From positions 1 to 64,000 of the forward strand of contig JAWRVZ010000327.1 of the NCBI GenBank assembly GCA_037043235.1: 64,000 nt of DNA, read 5' to 3'. Under the pieces are notes generated by a model. That model ran no database searches and was not told the DNA's origin. It saw only the letters and a program-made list of their open reading frames with translations. Source of the DNA: Rhodeus uyekii (taxonomy: Eukaryota > Chordata > Actinopteri > Cypriniformes > Acheilognathidae). Both the position numbers and the translations under genes were made by a program. This document shows, piece after piece, positions 1-12,223 of the stretch; position 1 is the first letter of the stretch, and the number at the start of each line of letters is the position of its first letter.

Positions 1-93
1 GATTCTTACTGCCGTTGGTCTGATGATGCCAGCCATGTCGGCATGACATTTAATGCCCTCCTTGCGCTTGGCCCCGTGATGGCTGCTAGCAGC
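1..93 (+). repeat. Satellite unit, 3' end only
   Basis: The window opens inside a unit. Only the terminal block survives: the GATTCTTACTGCC start, the CATGTCGGCATGACA segment and the end palindrome at 82-93. Confidence 0.9.
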
Positions 94-1908
94 TATATTT
101 ATTATTATTCTTCTTCTGCCATTGAAGTCTATGACAGCCCATAGAACCGTAAGCGGGAAAATGAAAAAAAGTTGGCACACTCATAAAGGAGAGTCTAATC
201 ATTGACCATAGCAAAATTGAAGTCTCTAACTCAATCTCTCTACCGCCACCAACTGTCCAAAGTTGCACTCACGTTTACGTAAATAACTTTTGAACCGTAT
301 GTCCTAGAAACAAAATTCTTTTGTCCACTGATTCCTTGGCTCAAGACGATTCGATTGCACCCTATGACGTCATTTTCCGTCATGAAAATTTTCCCGCCAT
401 TTTGAATTTTATGAAAAACCTACTTTGTCGAACTCCTCCTAGGCCGTTCGTCCGATGTTCACGAAAATTGAACCACATCATCTCCTGACAATGTTGACAA
501 AACGATATATAAACAAAGTTGATTCGTCAAACCGTTTACGAATAACTCGTGAAAGAATCTGAGGTAAAAGTCGCCAAAATGAAATTGAGGCTTTATCTCC
601 CCAATGCATTAGCCTTTTCTGACCAAACTAGGTGTGTGTTATGTCAATCATGGTTTGAGGCTACCTGCAGAGTTTTGGCGCTCTGCCCCCTAGTGGTCAG
701 GAGATATGAAAAAGTGACATTTTTCCTTACAACTCCTGAACCCTTTGGCCAAAAATCATAAAACTGGTCTCGTTAGATTCAGTGCATCATGCCGAGTCGT
801 GCGATACCAAATTTTCCCATATCGGCCATTTAGAGCGTCGGCCATTTTGAATATTGTCATAAATTGCTATATTTAACAAATGGATTGGCGTATCGTTACG
901 AAACTCAATATGTGTCTTCGGCACCTAATCTTGATACGGCACAAAAAGTTTGGGGGCAGCGCCACCTTGTGGTCAAAAGTTATAACCAAATTTACAAATA
1001 TGCTAATAACTTTTGATGACGTTAACCTATTGTAAAACAAATGGTCTTAATGTGTTCATTGGGTCAAGCCGAGACCATAGATACCAAATATGTTATATTC
1101 GGCCAAACCTCCGATTTGCCATGTTATTTTTCTTTAAAAACCTACTTTTTCGAACTCCTCCCAGACCGTTTGTCCAATTTTCACCAAAATTGAACCACAT
1201 CATCTCCAGACCATCATGACAAAAAGTTATCCAAAGAAAGTTGATATGTCAAACCGTTTACGAATAACTCGCGAAAGAATCCGACGTAATGGTCGCAAAA
1301 TTGAAATTGAGGCTTTATCTCCGCAATGCATTAGCCTTTTCTGACCAAACTAGGTGTGTGTTATGTCAATCATGGTCTGAGGCTACCTGCAGAGTTTTGG
1401 CGCTCTGCCCCCTAGTGGTCAGGAGATATTAAAAAACTGACATTTTTGATTATAACTCCTGAACGCTTTGTCTAAAAATCATGAAACTGCTGTCTTTAGA
1501 TCCAGTTGGTCATGCCGAGTCCTGTGATACCACATTTTCCCATATCGGCCATTTTGAGCATCTGCCATTTCGATTTTTCTTATAAGATGCTATGTTTAAC
1601 AAACACATGACTTTAGTGCTGTCAGCAATGGTTTACCCAATTGAAAGCAAACTTTGCATGTGTCAATGTCACCACACTCTCAATGTACCACACACTACAA
1701 TTTGGTTACAGCGCTGCCTGTTGGTTGAATGCGATAAACCATTAAATCGAATTGCTAAAGACCGTATTGTTGGTTTTTCAGCCATTTAGACTTAAGTCAT
1801 ATTGAAATGTCTTTAGATTCTTACTGCCGTTGGTCTGATGATGCCAGTCATGTCGGCATGACATTTAATGCCCTCCTTGCGCTTGGCCCCGTGATGGCTG
1901 CTAGCAGC
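94..1908 (+). repeat. Satellite unit 1 (long, 1,815 bp)
   Basis: Long form. CTCF-core matches on the minus strand lie at 683-696 and 1405-1418, with a second CTCF-like site (one mismatch) at 959-972. The CRE is at 365-372 with TTTCCCGCC at 390-398. Its 3' two-thirds reappears almost unchanged in unit 8, 10,315 bp away. Open frames at 1013-1219 and 1592-1789 are repeated there. Confidence 0.9.
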
Positions 1909-3011
1909 TATATTTATTATTATTATTCTTCTTCTGCCATTGAAGTCTATGACAGCCCATAGAACCGTAAGCGGGAAAATGAAAAAAAGTTGGCACACTC
2001 ATAAAGGAGAGTCCAATCATTGACCATAGCAAAATTGAAGTCTCTAACTCAATCTCTATAGCGCCACCAACCGTCCAAAGTTGCACTCACGTTTACGTAA
2101 ATAACTTTTGAACCGTATGTCCTAGAAACAAAATTCTTTTGTCCACTGATTCCTTGGCTCAAGACGATTCGATTGCACCCTATGACGTCATTTTCCGTCA
2201 TGAAAATTTTCCCGCCATTTTGAATTTTATGAAAAACCTACTTTGTCGAACTCCTCCTAGGCCGTTCGTCCGATCTTCACGAAAATTGAACCACATCATC
2301 TCCCGACAATGTGGACAAAACGATATATAAAGAAAGTTGATTCGACAAACCGTTTACGAATAACTCGCGAAAGAATCCGAGGTAAAAGTCGCCAAATTGA
2401 AACTGAGGCTTTATCTCCGCAATGCATTAGTCTTTTCTGACCAAACTAGGTGTGTGTTATGTCAATCATGGTCTGAGGCTACCTGCAGAGTTTTGGCGCT
2501 CTGCCCCCTAGTGGTCAGGAGTTATGAAAAACTGACTTTTTTGCTTATAACTTCTGAACCCTTTGGCCAAAAAACATGAAACTGGTCTCTTTAGATCCAG
2601 TGGGTCATGCCGAGTCCTGTGATACCAAATATTCCCATATCGGCCATTTTGAGCGTCTGCCATTTCGATTTTTCTTATAAGATGCTAAGTTTAACAAACA
2701 CATGACTTTAGTGCTCTGTCAGCAATGGTTTACCCAATTGAAAGCAAACTTTGCATGTGTCAGTCACCACACTCTCAATGTACCACATGAATTGACACTA
2801 CAATTTGGTTACAGCGCTGCCTGTTGGTTGAATGTGATAAACCATTAAATCGAAATACTAAAGACCGTATTGTTGATTTTTCAGCCATTTAGACTTAAGT
2901 CATATTGAAATGTCTTTAGATTCTTACTGCCGTTGGTCTGATGATGCAAGCCATGTCGGCATAACATGTAATGCCCTCCTTGCGCTTGGCCCCGTGATGG
3001 CTGCTAGCAGC
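1909..3011 (+). repeat. Satellite unit 2 (short, 1,103 bp)
   Basis: Short form with one CTCF-core match at 2501-2514 and a CRE at 2183-2190. It starts with a short (TTA)n run and has no hairpin monomer. Confidence 0.9.
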
Positions 3012-4117
3012 TATATTTATTATTATTATTCTTCTTCTGCCATTGAAGTCTATGACAGCCCATAGAACCGTAAGCGGGAAAATGAAAAAAAGTTGGCACA
3101 CTCATAAAGGAGAGTCTAATCATTGACCATAGCAAAATTGAAGTCTCTAACTCAATCTCTCTACCGCCACCAACTGTCCAAAGTTGCACTCACGTTTACG
3201 TAAATAACTTTTGAACCGTATGTCCTAGAAACAAAATTCTTTTGTCCACTGATTCCTTGGCTCAAGACGATTCGATTGCACCCTATGACGTCATTTTCCG
3301 TCATGAAAATTTTCCCGCCATTTTGAATTTTATGAAAAACCTACTTTGTCGAACTCCTCCTAGGCCGTTCGTCCGATGTTCACGAAAATTGAACCACATC
3401 ATCTCCTGACAATGTTGACAAAACGATATATAAACAAAGTTGATTCGTCAAACCGTTTACGAATAACTCGTGAAAGAATCTGAGGTAAAAGTCGCCAAAA
3501 TGAAATTGAGGCTTTATCTCCCCAATGCATTAGCCTTTTCTGACCAAACTAGGTGTGTGTTATGTCAATCATGGTTTGAGGCTACCTGCAGAGTTTTGGC
3601 GCTCTGCCCCCTAGTGGTCAGGAGATATTAAAAAACTGACTTTTTTGCTTATAACTCCTGAACCCTTTGGCCAAAAATCATGAAACTGGTCTCTTTAGAT
3701 CCAATGGGTCATGCCGAGTCCTGTGATACCAAATTTTCCCATATCGGCCATTTTGAGCGTCTGCCATTTCGATTTTTCTTATAAGATTCTATGTTTAACA
3801 AACACATGACTTTAGTGCTCTGTCAGCAATGGTTTACCCAATTGAAAGCAAACTTTGCATGTGTCAATGTCACCACACTCTCAATGTACCACATGAATTG
3901 ACACTACAATTTGGTTACAGCGCTGCCTGCTGGTTGAATGTGATAAACCATTAAATCGAATTACTAAAGACCGTATTGTTGATTTTTCAGCCATTTAGAC
4001 TTAAGTCATATTGAAATGTCTTTAGATTCTTACTGCCATTGGTCTGATGATGCCAGCCATGTCGGCATGACATTTAATGCCCTCCTTGCGCTTGGCCCCG
4101 TGATGGCTGCTAGCAGC
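3012..4117 (+). repeat. Satellite unit 3 (short, 1,106 bp)
   Basis: Short form with a CTCF-core match at 3604-3617 and a CRE at 3286-3293. The sequence is very close to units 6 and 11. Confidence 0.9.
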
Positions 4118-6078
4118 TATTTAGGGGCCAAGCACCGAAGGTGCGGAGGCACCTATTGTTTTTGTTCCGGTTCTTATTATTATTAGGGGCCAAGCACCGA
4201 AGGTGCGGAGGCACCTATTGTAATTGTTCCGGTTCTTTATTATTATTATTCATCTTCTTCTTCTTCTTCTTCTTCTTCTTCCGCCATGGAAGTCTATGTA
4301 AGGCCATAGAACCGTTTGCGGGAAAATGATAAAATTTGGCACACTGATAGAGGACAAGCCAATCATTGACCATAGCAAATTTGAAGTCTCTAACTCAATG
4401 TCTCTAGCGCCACCAACTGTCCAAAGTTGCACTCACGTTTACGTAAATAACTCTTGAACCGTATGTCCTAGAAACAAAATTCTTTCGTCCACTAATTCCT
4501 TGGCTCAAGACGATTCGATTGCACCCTATGACGTCATTTTCCGTCATGAAAATTTTCCCGCCATTTTGAATTTTACGAAAAACCTACTTTTTCGAACTCC
4601 TCCTAGGCCGTTTGTCCGATTTTCACGAAAATTGAACCACATCATCTCCAGACTATGCGTACAAAAAGTTATTAAAAGAAAGTTTATTTGTCAAACCGTT
4701 TACGAATAACTTGCGAATGAATTCGACAAAATGGCCGCAGAAATGAAAGCGAGGCTTTATCTCTGCAACGCATTAGCGTATTCTGACCAAACTTGGTGTG
4801 TGTTATGGCAATGATGGTCTGAGGCTACCTGCGGAGATTTGGCGCTCTGCCCCCTAGTGGTCTGGAGATATGAAAAAGTGAAATATTTGCTTATAACTTC
4901 TGAACGCTTCGATCAAAAATCATAAAACTGGTCTCGTTAGATTCAGGGCATCATGCCGAGTCGTGCAATACCAAATTTTCCCATATCGGCCATTTTGAGG
5001 GTCGGCCATTTTGAATTTTGTCATAAATTGCTATATTTAACAAACACATTGGTGTATCGTTACGAAACTCGATATGTGTCTTCGGCATCTGGGCCTGATA
5101 CAACACAAAAAGTTTCGAGGCAGCGCCACCTTGTGGTCAAAAGTTATAAACAAATTTGCAAAAATGCTAATAACTTTTGAACACGTTAACCTATGGTAAA
5201 ATAAGTTGTCTTTATACGTTCCTTGGGTCAAACCGAGAACACAGATACCAAATTTGTCATAGTCGGCCAAACTTCCTGTCCGCCATGTTGTTTTTCTTTA
5301 AAAACCTACTTTTTCGAACTCCTCCCACACCGTTTGTCCAATTTTCACCAAAATTGAATCATAACATCTTCAGACCATGCTGACAAAAAGTTATTAAAAT
5401 AAAGTTGATTCGTCAAACAGGTTTCGATAAAATTGCGAACAAATTTGACCAAATGGCCACCAAATAAAGCGAGGCTATATCTCCGCAACGCATTAGCGTA
5501 TTCTGACCAAACTTTCTGTGTGTCATGTCAATCATGATCTGAGGCTACCTGCAGAGTTTTGGCGCTCTGCCCCCTAGTGGTCAGGAGATATAAAATACTG
5601 ACATTTTTGATTATAACTCCTGAATGCTTTGTCCAAAAATCATGAAACTGCTGTCTTTAGATTCAGGGCATCATGCCGAGTCGTGCGATACCAAATTTTC
5701 CCATATCGGCCATTTTCAGCGTCAGCTATTTAGAATTTTGTCATGAAATGCTATGCTTAACAAACACATGACTTTAAAGCTGGATGTCAGCAATGCTTTA
5801 CCCTATTGACACCAAACTTTGCATGTGTCATTGTCACCTCACTCTGGATATACCACATGATTTGACACATCAGTTTGGTTACAGCGCTGAGTTATCGAAC
5901 GTGATAAACCATTACATTGAATTGCTAAAGACCGTATTGATGATTTTTCAGCCATTTAGACTGAAGTCATATTGGTATGTCTTTAGATGCTTACTGCTGT
6001 TGGTCTGATGCTGCCAGCCATGTCGGCATAACATTTAATGCCCTCCTAATGCTTGGCCCCGTCATGGCTGCTTGCAGC
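4118..6078 (+). repeat. Satellite unit 4 (long, 1,961 bp, divergent)
   Basis: This is the longest and most divergent unit. It starts with two hairpin monomers (GGGG at 4124 and 4186, period 62) followed by a (TTC)n tract near 4253-4280. CTCF-core matches are at 4847-4860 and 5567-5580, with the second-type site at 5123-5136 and the CRE at 4529-4536. The end palindrome is changed to GCTGCTTGCAGC. Confidence 0.9.
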
Positions 6079-7248
6079 TATATTTATTAGGGGCCAAGCA
6101 CCGAAGGTGCGGAGGCACCTATTGTTTTTGTTCCGGTTCTTATTATTATTATTATTATTATTCTTCTTCTGCCATTGAAGTCTATGACAGCCCATAGAAC
6201 CGTAAGCGGGAAAATGAAAAAAAGTTGGCACACTCATAAAGGACAGTCCAATCATTGACCATAGCAAAATTGAAGTCTCTAACTCAATCTCTAAAGCGCC
6301 ACCAACTGTCCAAAGTTGCACTCACGTTTATGTAAATAACTTTTGAACCGTATGTCCTAGAAACAAAATTCTTTTGTCCACTGATTCCTTGGCTCAAGAC
6401 GATTCAATTGCACCCTATGACGTCATTTTCCGTCATGAAAATTTTCCCGCCATTTTGAATTTTATGAAAAACCTACTTTTTCGAACTCCTCCTAGGCCGT
6501 TCGTCCGATTTTCACGAAAATTGAACCACATCATCTCCAGACAATGTGGACAAAACGATATATAAAGGAAGTTGGTTCGTCAAACCATTTACGAATAACT
6601 CACAAAAGAATCTGAGGTAATAGTCGCTAAAATGAAATTGAGGCTTTATCTCCGTAATGCATTTGCCTTTTCTGACCAAACTAGGTGTGTGTTATGTCAA
6701 TTATGGTCTGAGGCTACCTGCAGAGTTTTGGCGCTCTGCCCCCTACTGGTCAGGAGATATGAAAAACTGTCATTTTTGATTATAACTCCTGAACGCTTTG
6801 TCCAAAAATCATGAAACTGGTCTCTTTAGATCCAGTGGGTCATGCCGAGTCCTGTGATACCAAATATTCCCATATCGGCCATTTTGAGCGTCTGCCATTT
6901 CGATTTTTCTTATAAGATGCTATGTTTAACAAACACATGACTTTAGTGGTCTGTCAGCAATGGTTTACCCAATTGAAAGCAAACTTTGCATGTGTCAATG
7001 TCACCACACTCTCAATGTACCACATGAATTGACACTACAATTTGGTTACAGCGCTGCCTGTTGGTTGAATGTAATAAACCATTAAATCGAATTACTAAAG
7101 ACCGTATTGTTGATTTTTCAGCCATTTAGACTTAAGTCATATTGAAATGTCTTTAGATTCTTACTGCCGTTGGTCTGATGATGCCAGCCATGTCGGCATG
7201 ACATTTAATGCCCTCCTTGCGCTTGGCCCCGTGATGGCTGCTAGCAGC
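6079..7248 (+). repeat. Satellite unit 5 (short, 1,170 bp)
   Basis: It starts with one hairpin monomer (GGGG at 6090). The CTCF core at 6736-6749 has a private change (CTACTGG in place of CTAGTGG) that still fits the consensus. The CRE is at 6418-6425. The same private change occurs in the inverted unit at 20,048-21,152. Confidence 0.9.
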
Positions 7249-8585
7249 TATATTTAGGGGCCAAGCACCGAAGGTGCGGAGGCACCTATTGTTTTTGTTC
7301 CGGTTCTTATTAGGGGCCAAGCACCGAAGGTGCGGAGGCACCTATTGTTTTTGTTCCGGTTCTTATTATTAGGGGCCAAGCACCGAAGGTGCGAAGGCAC
7401 CTATTGTTTCTGTTCCGGTTCTTATTATTATTTAGGGGCCAAGCACCGAAGGTGCGGAGGCACCTATTGTTTTTGTTCCGGTTCTTATTATTATTATTAT
7501 TATTATTCTTCTTCTGCCATTGAAGTCTATGACAGCCCATAGAACCGTAAGCGGGAAAATGAAAAAAAGTTGGCACACTCATAAAGGAGAGTCTAATCAT
7601 TGACCATAGCAAAATTGAAGTCTCTAACTCAATCTCTCTACCGCCACCAACTGTCCAAAGTTGCACTCACGTTTACGTAAATAACTTTTGAACCGTATGT
7701 CCTAGAAACAAAATTCTTTTGTCCACTGATTCCTTGGCTCAAGACGATTCGATTGCACCCTATGACGTCATTTTCCGTCATGAAAATTTTCCCGCCATTT
7801 TGAATTTTATGAAAAACCTACTTTGTCGAACTCCTCCTAGGCCGTTCGTCCGATGTTCACGAAAATTGAACCACATCATCTCCTGACAATGTGGACAAAA
7901 CGATATATAAACAAAGTTGATTCGTCAAACCGTTTACGAATAACTTGTGAAAGAATCTGAGGTAAAAGTCGCCAAAATGAAATTGAGGCTTTATCTCCCC
8001 AATGCATTAGCCTTTTCTGACCAAACTAGGTGTGTGTTATGTCAATCATGGTTTGAGGCTACCTGCAGAGTTTTGGCGCTGTGCCCCCTAGTGGTCAGGA
8101 GTTATCAAAAACTGACTTTTTTGCTTATAACTTCTGAACCCTTTGGCCAAAAATCATGAAACTGGTCTCTTTAGATCCAGTGGGTCATGCCGAGTCCTAT
8201 GATACCAAATATTCCCATATCGGCCATTTTGAGCGTCTGCCATTTCGATTTTTCTTATAAGATGCTATGTTTAACAAACACATGACTTTAGTGCTCTGTC
8301 AGCAATGGTTTACCCAATTGAAAGCAAACTTTGCATGTGTCAATGTCACCACACTCTCAATGTACCACACACTACAATTTGGTTACAGCGCTGCCTGTTG
8401 GTTGAATGCGATAAACCATTAAATCGAATTGCTAAAGACCGTATTGTTGGTTTTTCAGCCATTTAGACTTAAGCCATATTGAAATGTCTTTAGATTTTTA
8501 CTGCCGTTGGTCTGATGATGCCAGTCATGTCGGCATGACATTTAATGCCCTCCTTGCGCTTGGCCCCGTGATGGCTGCTAGCAGC
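7249..8585 (+). repeat. Satellite unit 6 (short with four hairpin monomers, 1,337 bp)
   Basis: Four hairpin monomers (GGGG at 7257, 7313, 7372 and 7435) precede the usual (TTA)n. The CTCF core is at 8081-8094, the CRE at 7763-7770. The body matches unit 11 at an offset of 7,089 bp. Confidence 0.9.
7257..7490 (+). repeat. Four-copy micro-array of a hairpin monomer
   Basis: Each monomer starts GGGGCCAAGCACCGAAGGTG and runs through CGGAGGCACC, TATTGTTTTTGTTCCGG and TTCTTATTA. Inside it, GCACC-GAA-GGTGC and GGTGC-GGAG-GCACC are two mutually exclusive hairpins. Start-to-start distances here are 56, 59 and 63 bp; much of the difference lies in the TTA spacer. The same monomer occurs at 4124, 4186, 6090, 12232, 12291 and 13453, and inverted at 22,977-23,092. 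Confidence 0.9.
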
Positions 8586-10411
8586 TATATTCTTCATCTT
8601 CTTCTTCTTCCGCCATGGGAGTCTATGGCAGGCCATAGAACCGTATGCGGGAAAATGATGAAAGTTGGCACACTCATTAAGGACAGTCCAATCATTGACC
8701 ATAACAAATTTGAAGTCTCTAACTCAAAATCTCTAGCGCCACCAACTGTCCAAAGTTGAACTAACGTTTATGCTAATAACTTTTGAACCGTATGACCTAG
8801 AAACAAAATTCTTATGTCCACTGATTCCTTGGCTCAAGACGATTCGATTGCACCCTATGACGTCATTTTCCGTCATGAAAATTTTCCCGCCATTTTGAAT
8901 TTTATGAAAAACCTACTTTTTCGAACTCCTCCTAGGCCGTTTGTCCGATTTTCACGAAAATTGAACCACATCATCTCCAGACGATGTTGACAAAAAGTTA
9001 TCCAAAGAAAGTTGATATGTCAAACCGTTTTCGAATAACTCGCGAAAGAATCCGACGTAATGGTCGCAAAAATGAAACTGAGGCTTTATCTCCGCAACGC
9101 ATTAGCGTTTTCTGACCAAACTAGGTGGGTGTTATGTCAATCATGGTCTGAGGCTACCTGCAGAGTTTTGGCGCTGTGCCCCCTAGTGGTCAGGAGATAT
9201 GAAAAAGTTAAATATTTGCTTATAACTTCTGAACGCTTTGGCCAAAAATAATAAAACTGGTCTCTTTAGATTCAGTGCATCATGCCGAGTCGTGCGATAC
9301 CAAATTTTTCCATATCGGCCATTTTGAGCGTCGGCCATTTTGAATATTGTCATAAATTGCTATATTTAACAAACACATTGGCGTATCGTTACGAAACTCG
9401 AGATGTGTCTTCGGCACCAGGGCCTGATACAACACAAAAAGTTTCGAGGCAGCACCACCTTGTGGTCAAAAGTTATAAACAAATTTACAAATATGCTAAT
9501 AACTTTTGAGTGCGTTAACCTATGGTAAAACAAATTATCTTTATACGTTCCTTGGGTCAAACCAAGAACACAGATACCAAATTTGTCATAGTCGGCCAAA
9601 CTTCTTGTCCACCATGTTGTTTTTCTTTAAAAACCTACTTTTTCGAACTCCTCCCAGACCGTTTGTCCAATTTTCACCAAAATTAAACCACATCATCTCC
9701 AGACCATCATGACAAAAAGTTATCCAAAGAAAGTTGATATGTCAAACCGTTTACGAATAACTCGCGAAAGAATCCGACGTAATGGTCGCAAAAATGAAAT
9801 TGAGGCTTTATCTCCGCAACGCATTAGTGTTTTCTGACCAAACTAGGTGTGTGTTATGTCAATCATGGTCTGAGGCTACCTGCAGAGTTTTGGCGCTCTG
9901 CCCCCTAGTGGTCAGGAGATATTAAAAAACTGACATTTTTGATTATAACTCCTGAACGCTTTGTCTAAAAATCATGAAACTGCTGTCTTTAGATCCAGTG
10001 GGTCATGCCGAGCCCTGTGATACCAAATTTTCCCATATCGGCCATTTTGAGCGTCTGCCATTTCGATTTTTCTTATAAGATGCTATGTTTAACAAACACA
10101 TGACTTTAGTGCTCTGTCAGCAATGGTTTACCCAATTGAAAGCAAACTTTGCATGTGTCAATGTCACCACACTCTCAATGTACCACATGAATTGACACTA
10201 CAATTTGATTACAGCGCTGCCTGTTGGTTGAACGTGATAAACCATTAAATCGAATTACTAAAGACCGTGTTGTTGATTTTTCAGCCATTTAGACTTAAGT
10301 CATATTGAAGTGTCTTTAGATTCTTACTGCCGTTGGTCTGATGATGCCAGCCATGTCGGCATGACATTTAATGCCCTCCTTGCGCTTGGCCCCGTGATGG
10401 CTGCTAGCAGC
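8586..10411 (+). repeat. Satellite unit 7 (long, 1,826 bp)
   Basis: Long form. CTCF-core matches are at 9176-9189 and 9898-9911, with the second-type site at 9452-9465 and the CRE at 8858-8865. Its start is a (CTTCATCTTCTTC)-type tract instead of (TTA)n. Confidence 0.9.
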
Positions 10412-12223
10412 TATATTTATTCTTTTTCTTGTGCCATGGGAGTCTATGGCAGCCCATAGAACCGTAAACGGGAAAATGAAAAAAAGTTGGCACACTCATA
10501 AAGGACAGTCCAATCATTGACCATAGCAAAATTGAAGTCTCTAACTCAATCTCTATAGCGCCACCAACTGTCCAAAGTTGCACTCACGTTTACGTAAATA
10601 ACTTTTGAACCGTATGTCCTAGAAACAAAATTCTTTTGTCAACTGATTCCTTGGCTCAAGACGATTCGATTGCACCCTATGACGTCATTTTCCGTCATGA
10701 ATATTTTCCCGCCATTTTGAATTTTATGAAAAACCTACTTTTTCGAACTCCTCCTAGGCCGTTTGTCCGATTTTCACGAAAATTGAACCACATCATCTCC
10801 AGACCATGCTGACAAAAAGTTATCCAAAGAAAGTTGAAATGTCAAACCGTTTACGAATAACTCACGAAAGAATCCGACGTAATGATCGCAAAAATGAACT
10901 TGAGGCTCTATCTCCACAACGCATTAGCGTTTTCTGACCAAACTCGGTGTGTGTTATGTCAATCATGGTCTGAGGCTACCTGCAGAGTTTTGGCGCTGTG
11001 CCCCCTAGTGGTCAGGAGATATGAAAAAGTGACATTTTTCCTTACAACTCCTGAACGCTTTGTCCAAAAATCATAAAACTGGTCTCGTTAGATTCAGTGC
11101 ATCATGCCGAGTCGTGCGATACCAAATTTTCCCATATCGGCCATTTAGAGCGTCGGCCATTTTGAATATTGTCATAAATTGCTATATTTAACAAATGGAT
11201 TGGCGTATCGTTACGAAACTCAATATGTGTCTTCGGCACCTAATCTTGATACGGCACAAAAAGTTTGGGGGCAGCGCCACCTTGTGGTCAAAAGTTATAA
11301 CCAAATTTACAAATATGCTAATAACTTTTGATGACGTTAACCTATTGTAAAACAAATGGTCTTAATGTGTTCATTGGGTCAAGCCGAGACCATAGATACC
11401 AAATATGTTATATTCGGCCAAACCTCCGATTTGCCATGTTATTTTTCTTTAAAAACCTACTTTTTCGAACTCCTCCCAGACCGTTTGTCCAATTTTCACC
11501 AAAATTGAACCACATCATCTCCAGACCATCATGACAAAAAGTTATCCAAAGAAAGTTGATATGTCAAACCGTTTACGAATAACTCGCGAAAGAATCCGAC
11601 GTAATGGTCGCAAAATTGAAATTGAGGCTTTATCTCCGCAATGCATTAGCCTTTTCTGACCAAACTAGGTGTGTGTTATGTCAATCATGGTCTGAGGCTA
11701 CCTGCAGAGTTTTGGCGCTCTGCCCCCTAGTGGTCAGGAGATATTAAAAAACTGACATTTTTGATTATAACTCCTGAACGCTTTGTCTAAAAATCATGAA
11801 ACTGCTGTCTTTAGATCCAGTTGGTCATGCCGAGTCCTGTGATACCACATTTTCCCATATCGGCCATTTTGAGCATCTGCCATTTCGATTTTTCTTATAA
11901 GATGCTATGTTTAACAAACACATGACTTTAGTGCTGTCAGCAATGGTTTACCCAATTGAAAGCAAACTTTGCATGTGTCAATGTCACCACACTCTCAATG
12001 TACCACACACTACAATTTGGTTACAGCGCTGCCTGTTGGTTGAATGCGATAAACCATTAAATCGAATTGCTAAAGACCGTATTGTTGGTTTTTCAGCCAT
12101 TTAGACTTAAGTCATATTGAAATGTCTTTAGATTCTTACTGCCGTTGGTCTGATGATGCCAGTCATGTCGGCATGACATTTAATGCCCTCCTTGCGCTTG
12201 GCCCCGTGATGGCTGCTAGCAGC
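10412..12223 (+). repeat. Satellite unit 8 (long, 1,812 bp)
   Basis: Long form. CTCF-core matches are at 10998-11011 and 11720-11733, the second-type site at 11274-11287 and the CRE at 10680-10687. The first half matches unit 12 at an offset of 5,266 bp and the second half matches unit 1 at 10,315 bp. Confidence 0.9.

Noticed and set aside
7257..7490. CRISPR-like array of short repeats with spacers
   Set aside because: The spacers are a TTA run and not unique sequence, the genome is eukaryotic, and no cas genes exist. It is a tandem hairpin monomer.
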